Assembly: GCA_031289065.1 (NCBI GenBank)
Contig: JAITQI010000099.1
Coordinates: forward strand, 1-20,236
DNA: 20,236 nucleotides
Direction: 5' to 3'
From: Oscillospiraceae bacterium
Lineage (GTDB): Bacteria; Bacillota; Clostridia; Oscillospirales; UBA929
Shown here: positions 1-8,198 of the stretch, piece after piece
Position numbering within the stretch: the first letter of the stretch is position 1
How the letters are laid out: each line of letters starts with the position of its first letter
Made by a program: the position numbers and the translations under genes
The notes under the pieces: model-generated
What the model saw: the letters and a program-made list of their open reading frames with translations, nothing else
Told to the model about the DNA's origin: nothing
Databases searched by the model: none

Positions 1-1
1 C

Positions 2-1681
2 CGCGCCCAGGGCCCCCCCCTCGCCACCCCCCCCAGCCCCCCCTCACCCGGCACCACCGTCACCCTGAACTTGGCGGCGGTACCCGGTGTGGCCGCCAGA
101 GACGTGGAAATCTCCTACACCAACGCCACCACAGGCTTCACCAAGGCGACTTACATCAGCTCTCCCGCCAACTTCGCCACCAACATCGCCGCCGTCGCCA
201 CAGTCAGCGTCACCTCCGGCCGTGCCTGCTGGTTCCGGCTGGCCGTCACCGGCGGCGGACCTACCACGGTGTCCGGCGCGGTTTCCCTGGGCAACATGGT
301 GTCCGGTGTGCGGCTGACCGACGCGAGAACCGCGACGGTCACCCTGACCACGTCGAACACCGGCCTGGGTCTCGGCGATTTTGTCGTCAAGGTGGGTGCC
401 GAGTCAGCTACCTTCGCCCAGCTCTCGGCGTACTCTCAGTCCGCCTACACGATCACCAGGATCGACGGGACGACGTATACCGTCACCCTCAACACCGCCT
501 ACGCCCTCACCGCCGGACAGCGCCTGTGGGTGGACGGCGCGGGCGCGCTCCTGCCCAGCACGACCAAGCAGAGCGCGGTTTACATCCCGGCGAGCTACGG
601 CGCGCTGACTTGCACCGGCACCGCCGGCACCCAAGCCGCCTTTACCTGGCTGCCGATCACCGGTGCGACCGCTGTGGAATTGCAGCAGTCCACCAGCCCC
701 ACCACCGGCTTCACCAAGGCCGCCTACACCGGCACCCTCAACGCCGCCTCCACCGGCGTCACGGTCACCAACCTGACCGGCGGCGTCCCCTACTACTTCC
801 GGCTGGCCTTCACCGGCGTCAGCCCCGGCACGGCGTCCAACGTGGTGGGACCCGTACAGACCGCCGCCGTGGTCACGGCCGTCACGGTAACCGACGAGGA
901 TACGGTGAGCGTCACCCTGTCCCAGTCGTCAACCGTGACCGCCGCCGACTTCGTGGTCAAGGTGGGGCCGGTCTTCAACACCGCCACGGTGCTGGAAGGC
1001 GTGCCCGCCGGCCCGTTGGGCAATCAGTTCAGCGTCTCGGGGTCGGGCGCGACCTATACCATCACGCTGGGCTACTCGCTGACCACCGGCGACAAGGTCT
1101 GGGTAGACGGCGCCGGTCAGTTGGCGCCCAACGCCGTGCCCCTTGGCGACACCTACGTTTATGTCGCCCCCATCGAGAATTTCGCCAGCACCGGCGCAAC
1201 CAAAACCGAGATCGGTTTCAGTTGGACAGCCGTCGTCGGCGCGACCACGGTGGAACTGCAAATGTCGTCCGTCGGCCCCACGGGTCCCTTTGCCAAAGCG
1301 CCCTACGGCGGAACGCTGTCCGCGTCCGCCACCTCGGTTACGGTCACCGGTCTGTCGGCGGGCACGACCTATTGGTTCAAGCTGGTCGTCAATAACGGCG
1401 CACGGGAATCCGCCGTTCTCGCAGAGACGACGGATGGGTACACCGTCACCTACGACGCCAACGGCGGCACGGGAACGGTGACAGACCCGGCGGAGTACGC
1501 CCATGGCGCTCTGGCAGCGGTTCTGTCCGGCGACACCCTGACGCCTCCGCTCCCCGGCCAGGTGTTCTCGGGCTGGGCCCTTGAACCGGGCGGCGCGCCG
1601 GTCAGACAGCCGGGTGAGACCATTTATATGACCCAAGATTTCACCCTCTACGCGGTTTGGACAGACGCCCCCGGCCCGTGA
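2..1681 (+). CDS. Surface-type protein of alternating fibronectin-III-like modules ending in an InlB-type B repeat (5' partial)
   Basis: The reading frame is open from base 2, so the start lies upstream; the TTG at 71 is internal. The visible beginning is a Pro/Thr-rich linker. Two beta-type modules then alternate. Fibronectin-III-like A modules (about 60-300, 600-850 and 1165-1430) share cores such as TGFTKAAYTGTL and YYFRLAFTG. B modules (about 315-560 and 870-1140) share ADFVVKVG, a YTITL-type strand and WVDGAG. A final Listeria-Bacteroides (InlB B/Flg_new) repeat at about 1438-1660 has the typical VTYDANGG start, FSGWA middle and FTLYAVWTD end. The protein stops six residues later with no LPXTG, SLH or transmembrane anchor, so attachment would have to be by an upstream domain or the protein is secreted. 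Composition is rich in Thr, Ala, Gly and Val. The role is inferred to be an extracellular adhesin or scaffold; the substrate is unknown. Confidence 0.8.
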   Translation, partial: RAQGPPLATPPSPPSPGTTVTLNLAAVPGVAARDVEISYTNATTGFTKATYISSPANFATNIAAVATVSVTSGRACWFRLAVTGGGPTTVSGAVSLGNMVSGVRLTDARTATVTLTTSNTGLGLGDFVVKVGAESATFAQLSAYSQSAYTITRIDGTTYTVTLNTAYALTAGQRLWVDGAGALLPSTTKQSAVYIPASYGALTCTGTAGTQAAFTWLPITGATAVELQQSTSPTTGFTKAAYTGTLNAASTGVTVTNLTGGVPYYFRLAFTGVSPGTASNVVGPVQTAAVVTAVTVTDEDTVSVTLSQSSTVTAADFVVKVGPVFNTATVLEGVPAGPLGNQFSVSGSGATYTITLGYSLTTGDKVWVDGAGQLAPNAVPLGDTYVYVAPIENFASTGATKTEIGFSWTAVVGATTVELQMSSVGPTGPFAKAPYGGTLSASATSVTVTGLSAGTTYWFKLVVNNGARESAVLAETTDGYTVTYDANGGTGTVTDPAEYAHGALAAVLSGDTLTPPLPGQVFSGWALEPGGAPVRQPGETIYMTQDFTLYAVWTDAPGP

Positions 1682-1705
1682 CCCGAACCGAAAAACAAAT
1701 CCAGG

Positions 1706-1743
1706 TGGACAAGCAAATCAAATTGTGATACTATATCTTGTGG
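1706..1743 (+). promoter_or_regulatory. Candidate sigma-A promoter with overlapping NrdR box, upstream of nrdG
   Basis: A -35-like TGGACA (1706-1711), a 17-bp spacer and a -10-like TACTAT (1729-1734) can be read here. The 16-mer at 1728-1743, ATACTATATCTTGTGG, matches 13 of 16 positions of the published NrdR box acaCwAtATaTwGtgt, including the CTATAT core and the TTGTG end. It lies over the -10 element, where a repressor would block transcription. Only one box was found; NrdR boxes usually come in pairs about three helical turns apart. The placement before an anaerobic ribonucleotide reductase activase gene makes it credible. Confidence 0.55.
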
Positions 1744-1782
1744 GGGGCAATGCGCCGTTCGGCCATCCCCCACAAAATTTTT
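1739..1782 (+). terminator. Long hairpin with T-tract after the surface-protein gene
   Basis: TGTGGGGG (1739-1746) pairs with CCCCCACA (1767-1774). Inside, ATG (1750-1752) and GCC (1754-1756) pair with GGC (1761-1763) and CAT (1764-1766) around a GTTC loop. AAATTTTT follows at 1775-1782. This looks like a Rho-independent terminator for the upstream gene. It overlaps the end of the NrdR-like box and the expected start of nrdG transcription, so it could also act as a 5' leader hairpin for nrdG. Confidence 0.6.
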
Positions 1783-1804
1783 ACCTTTCTTGGAGGGGTA
1801 CGCC

Positions 1805-2314
1805 GTGCCGGAGGAGGAAACCTTGCGGGTGGCCGGAGTGGTCAAAGAGTCCATTGTGGACGGGCCCGGGCTGCGGTATGTGATTTTCACCCAGGGCTGC
1901 CCTCATCGCTGCGAGGGTTGCCACAACGCCCACTCCTGGCCGACGGAGGGTGGGCAGTTTCGCGCCGTTGACGCCCTGTTGGCCGAAATCCGCCACGACA
2001 GCCTGCTGACCGGCGTCACCCTGTCGGGGGGGGAACCCTTCCTCCAGGCCCGCCCGCTGGCCGCCCTGGCCCAACGGGTCAAAGCCCTCGGCCTGACCGT
2101 CTGGCTCTACACCGGCTACCGCTGGGAGGAACTGCTGGCCGAAAACGACCCCCACCGCCTCGCCCTGCTCGAGCACACCGACGTGCTGGTGGACGGCCGT
2201 TTTGACCAGACGCGCAAATCTTACGCCGCCCGTTTCCGGGGCAGCCTCAACCAACGCCTCATCCATGTCCCTCAAAGTCTGGCCCAAGGCCGGGTCGTCC
2301 TGTGGGGAGACTGA
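1805..2314 (+). CDS. nrdG: Anaerobic ribonucleoside-triphosphate reductase activating protein (radical SAM)
   Basis: This 169-residue protein has the compact length and order of NrdG. It uses a [4Fe-4S] cluster and SAM to create the glycyl radical on NrdD, enabling dNTP synthesis without oxygen. The cluster motif CPHRCEGC (Cys32, Cys36, Cys39; C-x3-C-x2-C) follows DGPGLRYVIFTQG, the usual NrdG lead-in, and the SAM-binding TLSGGEPF comes later. GTG at 1805 is preferred because GGAGGGG lies six bases upstream; the in-frame TTG at 1790 would place its start before that ribosome site. No nrdD is in the window, so the reductase must be encoded elsewhere. A candidate NrdR box lies just upstream. 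The tetR-like gene follows 44 bases later and may be cotranscribed. Other glycyl-radical activases carry an extra ferredoxin insert, absent here. Confidence 0.88.
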   Translation: MPEEETLRVAGVVKESIVDGPGLRYVIFTQGCPHRCEGCHNAHSWPTEGGQFRAVDALLAEIRHDSLLTGVTLSGGEPFLQARPLAALAQRVKALGLTVWLYTGYRWEELLAENDPHRLALLEHTDVLVDGRFDQTRKSYAARFRGSLNQRLIHVPQSLAQGRVVLWGD

Positions 2315-2358
2315 ACCCCTTTGGCGATAGAAACCACGCGAAAAAGGAGACGCCTCAC

Positions 2359-3033
2359 ATGCCCCGAACCCCCATCGAATTAAATTACCATATCTTAGGG
2401 CAGCACTATCCTCTTCCCCTGGACAGCAACGCGGGCGTCTGCAAGACCAGGGACGCCATCCTCCTGTGCGCCACCCTCCTGTTTGCCCAAAAGGGGTATG
2501 ACGGCGTTTCCGTCGGCGAGCTGGCCCGGCACATCGGGATCAAACCCGCCTCCCTATACAACCACTTTCAAAGCAAGGAAGACCTTTGGAAGGCCGTCGT
2601 GCTACACACCGAGCAGATGTACAATTTATATTTTGACCTCCTCAACGCGGAGCTCTGCCAGACGGAGAACTTTGCCCAGGCCCTGGAGATCATCTTTCGT
2701 GAGCCGAAGCTCATGGAGAACCACTTCACCTGCTTCGCCTTCAACCTGATTTTGTCCGAACAGCTCCGGGACGAATCCGCCTGGGAGGTCATGAGCGGCG
2801 TCTTTCTTGAGAAATCCATCCGTATTTTGGTCGCCGGCTTTGACCGCTGTATCCAACACGGCTCCGTCCGGCCCTTCCACACCCGCCCCATCGCCATCCT
2901 GATCCTCAACACCGTCCTCAACGCGGTCTGCATGGAGGCCCAGCGGCTGATGGGCCGGCAAACCCCCTACGACCCCATGACGCTCATGTCCGACCTCCAA
3001 ACAGCCCTCACCCAACTGCTCATCGGCGAGTAA
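2359..3033 (+). CDS. TetR/AcrR-family transcriptional regulator
   Basis: This 224-residue protein has an N-terminal TetR helix-turn-helix at about residues 33-80: a FAQKGYDGVSV first helix end, the ELARHIGIKPASLYNHF recognition region and KEDLW after it. The rest is a helical ligand-binding domain with no family-specific signature I recognise, so the effector is unknown. About 25 residues precede the usual TetR core. ATG 2359 is chosen because AAGGAG (2344-2349) lies at suitable spacing; an upstream in-frame start would overlap nrdG. Downstream genes are convergent, so the target is not obvious: it may be its own operon, nrdG, or unlinked genes such as efflux systems. No nearby inverted repeat stands out as its operator. 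Confidence 0.85.
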   Translation: MPRTPIELNYHILGQHYPLPLDSNAGVCKTRDAILLCATLLFAQKGYDGVSVGELARHIGIKPASLYNHFQSKEDLWKAVVLHTEQMYNLYFDLLNAELCQTENFAQALEIIFREPKLMENHFTCFAFNLILSEQLRDESAWEVMSGVFLEKSIRILVAGFDRCIQHGSVRPFHTRPIAILILNTVLNAVCMEAQRLMGRQTPYDPMTLMSDLQTALTQLLIGE

Positions 3034-3054
3034 CGCCCCGGCACACACAAACAA

Positions 3055-3095
3055 ACGGCCTTGGTCGGAGAAAGCTCCCACCAAGGCCGTCTTTT
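3055..3095. terminator. Terminator between convergent tetR-type gene and araB
   Basis: ACGGCCTTGG (3055-3064) pairs perfectly with CCAAGGCCGT (3081-3090). The 16-base loop holds a further GGAG/CTCC pairing. CTTTT follows on the plus strand. The minus strand has a looser TTTGTTTG tract, so the hairpin may serve both convergent genes. Confidence 0.85.
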
Positions 3096-3117
3096 GGACT
3101 CTCAAAAAAGGATTTTT

Positions 3118-4782
3118 TCACCCCACGCTCTCCGCCAAGCCTTTCAGCCGCTTCATCACATCGTTGCCCCCCCGTCCGAAGTAGTCGTGCAGTGTCGCAT
3201 ACTCGGCGTACAGCCTGTCGTACACGGCGGCGTGGGCGGCCACGGGGACATACCGCTCGTTCTTGACCTTGGCCATGGCCCGGCTGGCCGCCCCCAGGTC
3301 GTCATACCCCCCGGACGCCGCCCCCGCCGCCATAGCCGCGAAGATGGCACTGCCCAGGGCGGGGCCTTGCCCCGTGCCCGCGATGTGGATGGGCATGTTC
3401 AGCACGTCGGCGTAAATCTGCATGGCCAGCTCGTCCTTCTGGCTGATGCCGCCGCTGGCGTAAAAGGCCTCCACCGGCACGCCGTGGGCCCGGTAGTTGT
3501 CTACGATCACCCGGGTGCCGTAGGCGGTGGCCTCGATGAGAGCGCGGTAGATGTCCTCCGGGCGGGTGGCCAGCGTCGCCCCCAGCAGAACCCCGCTCAA
3601 ATCGGCATCCGCCAGCACGCTGCGGTTGCCGTTCCACCAGTCCAGCGCCAGCAGGCCGGACGCGCCGGGTCCGCGGGCCTTGGCCTTCTCCCGCAGATAC
3701 TTGTGCAGTCCCACCCCCTGCCGCCGGGCCTCCGCCCCATAGGCCTCCGGCAGACAGTTGTCCAAAAACCAGCCGAAGTGGTCGCCCACGCAGCTCTGAC
3801 CGGCCTCATAGCCGTAAAAGCCGGGCAAAATCCCATCGGCCACCACGCCGCAGATGCCGGGCACCTGTACGTCCCGCTCGCCCACCATCATATGGCAGGT
3901 GGAGGTGCCCATGATGGCCAGCATACGCCCCGGCCTGTCGATCCCCACGGCGGGGACGCACACATGGGCGTCCACGTTGCCCACCGACACAGCGGTGCCC
4001 GCCCGCAGCCTCAGCCGCTGGGCCATGGCGGCCGTCAGGCCCCCCGCCCGGCGCCCCAGGGCAATCACCGGCGGCCCCAGCTTCCCATCGGTCACATCCC
4101 CCAGCCGGGGGTCCAACGCCCGGAAGAAGTCCCGGGACGGGTACCCCCGGGTCTTATGATACATGGCCTTGTAGCCCGCCGCGCAACTGTTCCGGGTCTC
4201 CGTGCCGCACAGTTGCCAGACAATCCAGTCGGCGGCCTCGATCCACCGGTCGGCGGCGGCGTAAACCTCCGGGGCCTCGTCCAGCACCTGCCAGAGCTTG
4301 GGAATCGACCACTCGCTGGAGATTTTCCCGCCGTAGTCGGCCAGCCAGACCTCCCCCCGGGCGGCGGCGATCTCGTTGAGCCGGTCGGCGTAGCCCTGGG
4401 CCGCGTGGTGTTTCCACAGCTTGACCCAGGCGTGGGGGTTGTCCCGGTATTCGGGCAGAAAGCACAGGGGCGTCCCGTCGGCCTTGGCGGGCAGGACGGT
4501 GCAGGCGGTGAAATCGGTGCCGATCCCGACGACGTCCGCCGGGTTGACGCCGCTCCGGGCCAGCACGTCGGGCACCGTGTGGGTCAGCACATCCAGGTAG
4601 TCCTGGGGGTGCTGCAGCGCCCAGTCCCGCCCCAGCGCCGCGCCGCCGGGCATCGCCGTGTCCATCACCCCGTGGGGGTACGCAAACACCCCGGCCGCCA
4701 GCTCCTCGCCGGAGCTCACGTCCACCAATACGGCGCGACCGCTCAAGGTTCCGTAATCAATTCCGATAGTATAGTTTGACAT
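3118..4782 (-). CDS. araB: L-ribulokinase (FGGY family)
   Basis: This 554-residue protein is close to the usual AraB length. AraB phosphorylates L-ribulose to L-ribulose-5-phosphate with ATP in the cytoplasm, the second step of L-arabinose breakdown. The N-terminus has IDYGTLSGRAVLVD with the phosphate-binding Asp-Tyr-Gly-Thr at about 9-12. FTACTVLP at about 91-98 is typical of ribulokinases rather than xylulo- or glycerol kinases. The C-terminal FGGY domain has YASGGISQKD (about 441-450) and a GPALGSAIFAA ATP-site segment. GGGGAG lies ahead of the ATG. The GH2 gene ends only 21 bases upstream, so the two form an operon. The isomerase (araA) and epimerase (araD) are not in this window. D-ribulose kinase activity cannot be excluded from sequence. 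Confidence 0.9.
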   Translation of the reverse strand: MSNYTIGIDYGTLSGRAVLVDVSSGEELAAGVFAYPHGVMDTAMPGGAALGRDWALQHPQDYLDVLTHTVPDVLARSGVNPADVVGIGTDFTACTVLPAKADGTPLCFLPEYRDNPHAWVKLWKHHAAQGYADRLNEIAAARGEVWLADYGGKISSEWSIPKLWQVLDEAPEVYAAADRWIEAADWIVWQLCGTETRNSCAAGYKAMYHKTRGYPSRDFFRALDPRLGDVTDGKLGPPVIALGRRAGGLTAAMAQRLRLRAGTAVSVGNVDAHVCVPAVGIDRPGRMLAIMGTSTCHMMVGERDVQVPGICGVVADGILPGFYGYEAGQSCVGDHFGWFLDNCLPEAYGAEARRQGVGLHKYLREKAKARGPGASGLLALDWWNGNRSVLADADLSGVLLGATLATRPEDIYRALIEATAYGTRVIVDNYRAHGVPVEAFYASGGISQKDELAMQIYADVLNMPIHIAGTGQGPALGSAIFAAMAAGAASGGYDDLGAASRAMAKVKNERYVPVAAHAAVYDRLYAEYATLHDYFGRGGNDVMKRLKGLAESVG

Positions 4783-4803
4783 GAAAATTCTCCCCAGTTC
4801 ACG

Positions 4804-7800
4804 TTAGGCTTCAAACCGTATCCATTCCAAATCCAGCTCGCACCCCGGCAGAAACACCAGTTGCACCGTTTGGGGCCCGAACACGGGGCGATCCAACGGG
4901 AAAACAGCCTCGGTGTACGCCTCCGCCCGAAGCGCTTCTACCACCTGCCGCCGCTGGCCTTCCGGGCCTTCAAAGAGCAGCTGGATGGCGTTTTTGGCCA
5001 GCCGGGAACGCCAGCGCAGGGCCACCCGCCCCGCCCCCGTCTCCCCGAAGTCCATGTGTTCAAACGCCAGGGTGACGTTGTTGCCGATGCCCTCCACCGC
5101 CGGGGGGCGCACCGTGTAGGCGTCCCCGTAAATCCGGTCGCATGCGGCGGCGGGTAGCCGCTCGAAGGCCTTTTGCAGTCGGGTGAATCGGAAGCCCTTG
5201 ATGTGTACCTTCTGCCGAAAGACCAGGCACAGGGCGGTCACGCCCTTGAGCCGCCGGGGCAGTTTCACCGTGATGTCCTGGTAGGTGTTCCAAACCGAAC
5301 CCTTGTCCCACCGCACGGTGCACAGCTTCTCCCCGCCCTCCGAGGGCATCCCCTCCCAGAGTTCAAAGTCGAAGGGCTCCTTGTCCAGGGGGAACAGCGG
5401 CAGGGTCACCTCGTCCGAACCGTAATCGCCGAAGTCCAGCCCCGTAAACCCCACATGGCTCTCCCCCGTGCGGGGGGTGGCCACGCCGCGCTCGTTGCCG
5501 TTGGTCATCTCCACGTTGCCAGCGTTGTACAGCCCCGCCGACAGGAAGACGTAAGGATCCAGGAAGGATTGCCCCACCCCTTCGATGGTCATGGGCAGCA
5601 GAGAGATCACCGTCGGGTGGGCCCGTCCGTTTTTGGCGGCGCAACGGATATAGACCGCCCCGTCCCCATGGGGGACAATCTCGGCGCTCCGTCCGTCCCC
5701 GGCGACCTTCAGCGCCCCCAGGGGACTGTCGATCCCCCCCGCGTCGGTCAGCCGCCACGCCAAATCGTCATAGGTGGCGTCGGCCGGGAAAATCTGTGCT
5801 GTCACCCGCCAGCCGTCGCGCGCCAGCTCGATTTTGCGGATGGGCACATCGCTCTTGTCCAGCGCGGCGGTCACCCGGGCCGTCCCGTCGCCCTCCGGCT
5901 TGACGATGGCCAGCAGCTTACCCGAGAACAAGCGGCGGCTCCCCGCGGTGTACTGTTCCCAGTCGGTGGCGTCGCCGTTGTCCAGCCCCAGCAGCCGTCC
6001 GCCGTCCGCCGTGACCTTCACCCGGTCGCAGGCGTTGTCCACCGGGTTGCCGTCGGCGTCAACCGCCGTGACGGTGACAAACAGCAGGCCGCCGAAGGTC
6101 TCCTCGCGCAAGACAAGGGCGGCGGTGTCCCCGAAGGAACGGCGCTCCGCCTCGGCTACAGCGGCCCCCGCCTCGTCGTAGGCTACCGCCCGCAAAACGC
6201 CGGACCGGTAGGGCACCTGCCAGTCGGCAATCAGTCGGCCTTCCAGCGCCACGGCCCCCAGGCTCGCCCCGTCCAAAAACAGCGCCACCCGGGGCGCGTT
6301 GGAACACACCCGTACATCCACAACCTGCCCCGGGGAGAAGTCCCAGTAAGGGAACAGATGCGCCATCGGGGCCCGCCGGACGTCCGTCCAGGCCGCCTGA
6401 CAGATATAATAGGAGTCCTTCGGAAAGCCCGCCGTGTCGATGTGCCCCAGATAGGCGCTCTTGGTGTGGTACGGGGTGGGCTCCCCCAAATAGTCCTGCC
6501 CCGCCCAAAGGAACTGCCCCAGGGAATAAGGCGTATCCCGGTCGAACCGGAGGCAGGCCTCCACGCTTTTGGCCCCCCAGCTGGTGACGCTGTTGCCCAA
6601 CGCCGAGCACTGCAAATCGTCGTCGGCCAGGATGGCCTTGAACAGGGGGAAATGGTAAATCCCCCGGCTCTGTACGGTGGAACAGGTCTCGCTACCGTAA
6701 ATCACCCAGTCCGGATGGGCGGCGTGGTGAGCCTCATACAGCGCCTCGCCGTAATTGTAGCCGATGATTTTCACGATGTCCGCGCACTTCTGCGTGTTTT
6801 CCCAGGGCATATAATTGGAACAGAGCGTGGCCGGGGCGTGACCCTCCGGGTCGTGCCGCGCCACCAGCGCCAGCATACGGCGCAGGGTGGCCGCCCCCTC
6901 TTCGGCGTCGATATGGGTGTCGTGGATTTCGTTGCCCACGCTCCACAGGATCACCGAGGGGCGGTTGCGGTCCCGGCGCAGCCAGGACGCGGCGTCCCGG
7001 TCGATCCACTCGTCGAAAAACCGGGCGTAGTCGTAAGGGTTCTTGGCGTGCCGCCAAATGTCGAGGCATTCGGACAGCACCAAAAAACCCATCTCGTCGG
7101 CCAAGTCCATGAAGTCCTCCGACGGGGGATTGTGGGCGGCGCGCAAGGCGTTGACCCCCATCTGTTTCAGGGTGACAAACTGCCGCCGGACAGCCCCCCG
7201 GAGCGCCGCCGCCCCCAGGGGCCCCATGTCCTGGTGCAGGCAGACGCCGTTGAGCTTCAGCGGCCGCCCGTTGAGGAAAAACCCTCTGTCCGTGGTGAAT
7301 TCGATCGCCCGGAAGCCCACCCGGGTGTCCGCCGCGTCGGTCACCTGGCCATCCGCCAGCAGCACCGAACGCAGCGTATACAGCCGGGGGTCGTCCACGT
7401 CCCACGCCGCCGGGTCGTCCACCGGGCCGCCGGTCTCGTCCAGCAGGGTGTGGCGCACCTCATAGGTCCGTTCCCCCGCTTCAACCTCGGCGGTCGCCCT
7501 GTAGCGCCAGCGGCCCCCCTCCTGGAACGTGGTGACATAGATCCCTCCCGGGACAAAATGGCAGGCCTCCCGGATCACCAGCCAGACGTCCCGGTAAATC
7601 CCGGCCCCGGTGTACCACCGGGCGGCGGGGGCCTGGTAATTGACCCGCAGGCGCACCAGGTCGGCCCCGTCCCGGCGCAGCAGGTCGGTGACGTCAAACT
7701 CGAAGGCCGTAAAGCCGTATTTCCATTCTCCCGCCGCCTGGCCGTTGACAAACAGGGCGCAGTCCATGAACACCCCGTCAAAGCGCAGACTCAGCCGCTG

Positions 7801-7968
7801 CCCCGCCTTCAGAACCCGGGCGTCCAGCCGCCGTTCATACCAGCCGACGCCGCTTTCATAGAGGTTTTGGGTGTCGGCGATCAGCCAGTCGTGAGGCAGA
7901 CTGACCGGCGCGAACCCCTCCGGCGCCCCCTTGGCGAAAAACCATCCGTCGTTGCACAGCATACGCAT
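4804..7968 (-). CDS. Glycoside hydrolase family 2 (beta-galactosidase / alpha-L-arabinopyranosidase type)
   Basis: This 1054-residue enzyme shows the GH2 layout. A sugar-binding jelly roll covers about 20-140 (LPHDWL, VGWYERR), an Ig-like domain 150-222 and a TIM barrel 225-535. The acid/base is Glu347 in WSVGNEIHDT and the likely nucleophile Glu427 in YGSETCS, 80 residues apart as expected. A DUF4982-like segment follows (545-615), then Ig-like regions (620-795) and two C-terminal CBM6-like beta-sandwich regions (about 800-930 and 945-1052). There is no signal peptide, so it probably acts in the cytoplasm. ATG 7968 is chosen for its AAGGGGGG ribosome site and the promoter just upstream; starts further 5', up to 8097, would cross that promoter and add a spurious hydrophobic stretch. 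It is first in an operon with araB and divergent from a sugar transporter. Beta-galactosidase is the default call; the araB partner hints at arabinose release. Confidence 0.9.
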   Translation of the reverse strand: MRMLCNDGWFFAKGAPEGFAPVSLPHDWLIADTQNLYESGVGWYERRLDARVLKAGQRLSLRFDGVFMDCALFVNGQAAGEWKYGFTAFEFDVTDLLRRDGADLVRLRVNYQAPAARWYTGAGIYRDVWLVIREACHFVPGGIYVTTFQEGGRWRYRATAEVEAGERTYEVRHTLLDETGGPVDDPAAWDVDDPRLYTLRSVLLADGQVTDAADTRVGFRAIEFTTDRGFFLNGRPLKLNGVCLHQDMGPLGAAALRGAVRRQFVTLKQMGVNALRAAHNPPSEDFMDLADEMGFLVLSECLDIWRHAKNPYDYARFFDEWIDRDAASWLRRDRNRPSVILWSVGNEIHDTHIDAEEGAATLRRMLALVARHDPEGHAPATLCSNYMPWENTQKCADIVKIIGYNYGEALYEAHHAAHPDWVIYGSETCSTVQSRGIYHFPLFKAILADDDLQCSALGNSVTSWGAKSVEACLRFDRDTPYSLGQFLWAGQDYLGEPTPYHTKSAYLGHIDTAGFPKDSYYICQAAWTDVRRAPMAHLFPYWDFSPGQVVDVRVCSNAPRVALFLDGASLGAVALEGRLIADWQVPYRSGVLRAVAYDEAGAAVAEAERRSFGDTAALVLREETFGGLLFVTVTAVDADGNPVDNACDRVKVTADGGRLLGLDNGDATDWEQYTAGSRRLFSGKLLAIVKPEGDGTARVTAALDKSDVPIRKIELARDGWRVTAQIFPADATYDDLAWRLTDAGGIDSPLGALKVAGDGRSAEIVPHGDGAVYIRCAAKNGRAHPTVISLLPMTIEGVGQSFLDPYVFLSAGLYNAGNVEMTNGNERGVATPRTGESHVGFTGLDFGDYGSDEVTLPLFPLDKEPFDFELWEGMPSEGGEKLCTVRWDKGSVWNTYQDITVKLPRRLKGVTALCLVFRQKVHIKGFRFTRLQKAFERLPAAACDRIYGDAYTVRPPAVEGIGNNVTLAFEHMDFGETGAGRVALRWRSRLAKNAIQLLFEGPEGQRRQVVEALRAEAYTEAVFPLDRPVFGPQTVQLVFLPGCELDLEWIRFEA

Positions 7969-7997
7969 GGGTAACCCCCCCTTCAGAAGTCCCTTCC

Positions 7998-8026
7998 AGT
8001 ATAGAACAGGGACAAAAAAAAGGCAA
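7998..8026 (-). promoter_or_regulatory. Sigma-A promoter of the GH2-araB operon
   Basis: Read on the minus strand, TTGCCT (8026-8021) and TATACT (8003-7998) are separated by exactly 17 bp, including a run of seven T. Transcription would start near 7991, giving a leader of about 23 bases before ATG 7968. This supports the shorter GH2 start. Confidence 0.7.
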
Positions 8027-8078
8027 TAGCCAGCGGCAAACATGCCCTCCCTATAGACGGCACGGTGCCCGCCCAGGT

Positions 8079-8131
8079 TGCACATTACTAAATGCACAAA
8101 TATTTACAATAAAAATTGTGCATGATGCACA
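8079..8131. promoter_or_regulatory. Cluster of four TGCACA half-sites including a perfect 15-bp palindrome: candidate operator
   Basis: TGCACA occurs at 8079-8084, 8093-8098 and 8126-8131, and its complement TGTGCA at 8117-8122. The last two form the perfect palindrome TGTGCAT-g-ATGCACA (8117-8131). The second and third form a larger inverted repeat, ATGCACAA (8092-8099) with TTGTGCAT (8116-8123). The cluster lies between the two divergent promoters and upstream of both -35 elements, so an activator or a looping repressor could control both operons. The regulator gene is not in the window and its family cannot be assigned from the site. Confidence 0.6.
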
Positions 8132-8169
8132 GCGAGAAAACCCAAATTGTCATTATGCAAAAATTTACG

Positions 8170-8198
8170 TTGACAAGCGGAACATTTCGTAGTATTCT
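8170..8198 (+). promoter_or_regulatory. Sigma-A promoter of the ABC transporter operon
   Basis: A consensus -35 TTGACA (8170-8175), a 17-bp spacer and TATTCT (8193-8198) give a strong promoter. Transcription would start near 8205, leaving a leader of about 150 bases before the first permease ATG. Confidence 0.75.

Noticed and set aside
1790..1804. TTG at 1790 as the nrdG start
   Set aside because: The GGAGGGG ribosome site lies after it and serves GTG 1805.
3061..4779. A 572-codon open frame antisense to araB
   Set aside because: Same reason: its composition mirrors the araB codons, it has no recognisable domain, and it starts inside a terminator.
5173..7974. A 933-codon open frame antisense to the GH2 gene
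   Set aside because: It is a shadow of GC-rich codon use: no ribosome site, Pro/Arg/Gly/His-rich low-complexity product, and full overlap with a clear GH2 gene.
7969..8097. N-terminal extension of GH2 with a hydrophobic stretch that could look like a signal anchor
   Set aside because: It contains the GH2 promoter elements and lacks a ribosome site; the ATG at 7968 has both a good site and the expected family start.
8170..8187. A CcpA cre-like sequence, TGACAAGCGGAACA
   Set aside because: The central CG is one base out of register with the cre consensus and the sequence mainly reflects the -35 element.
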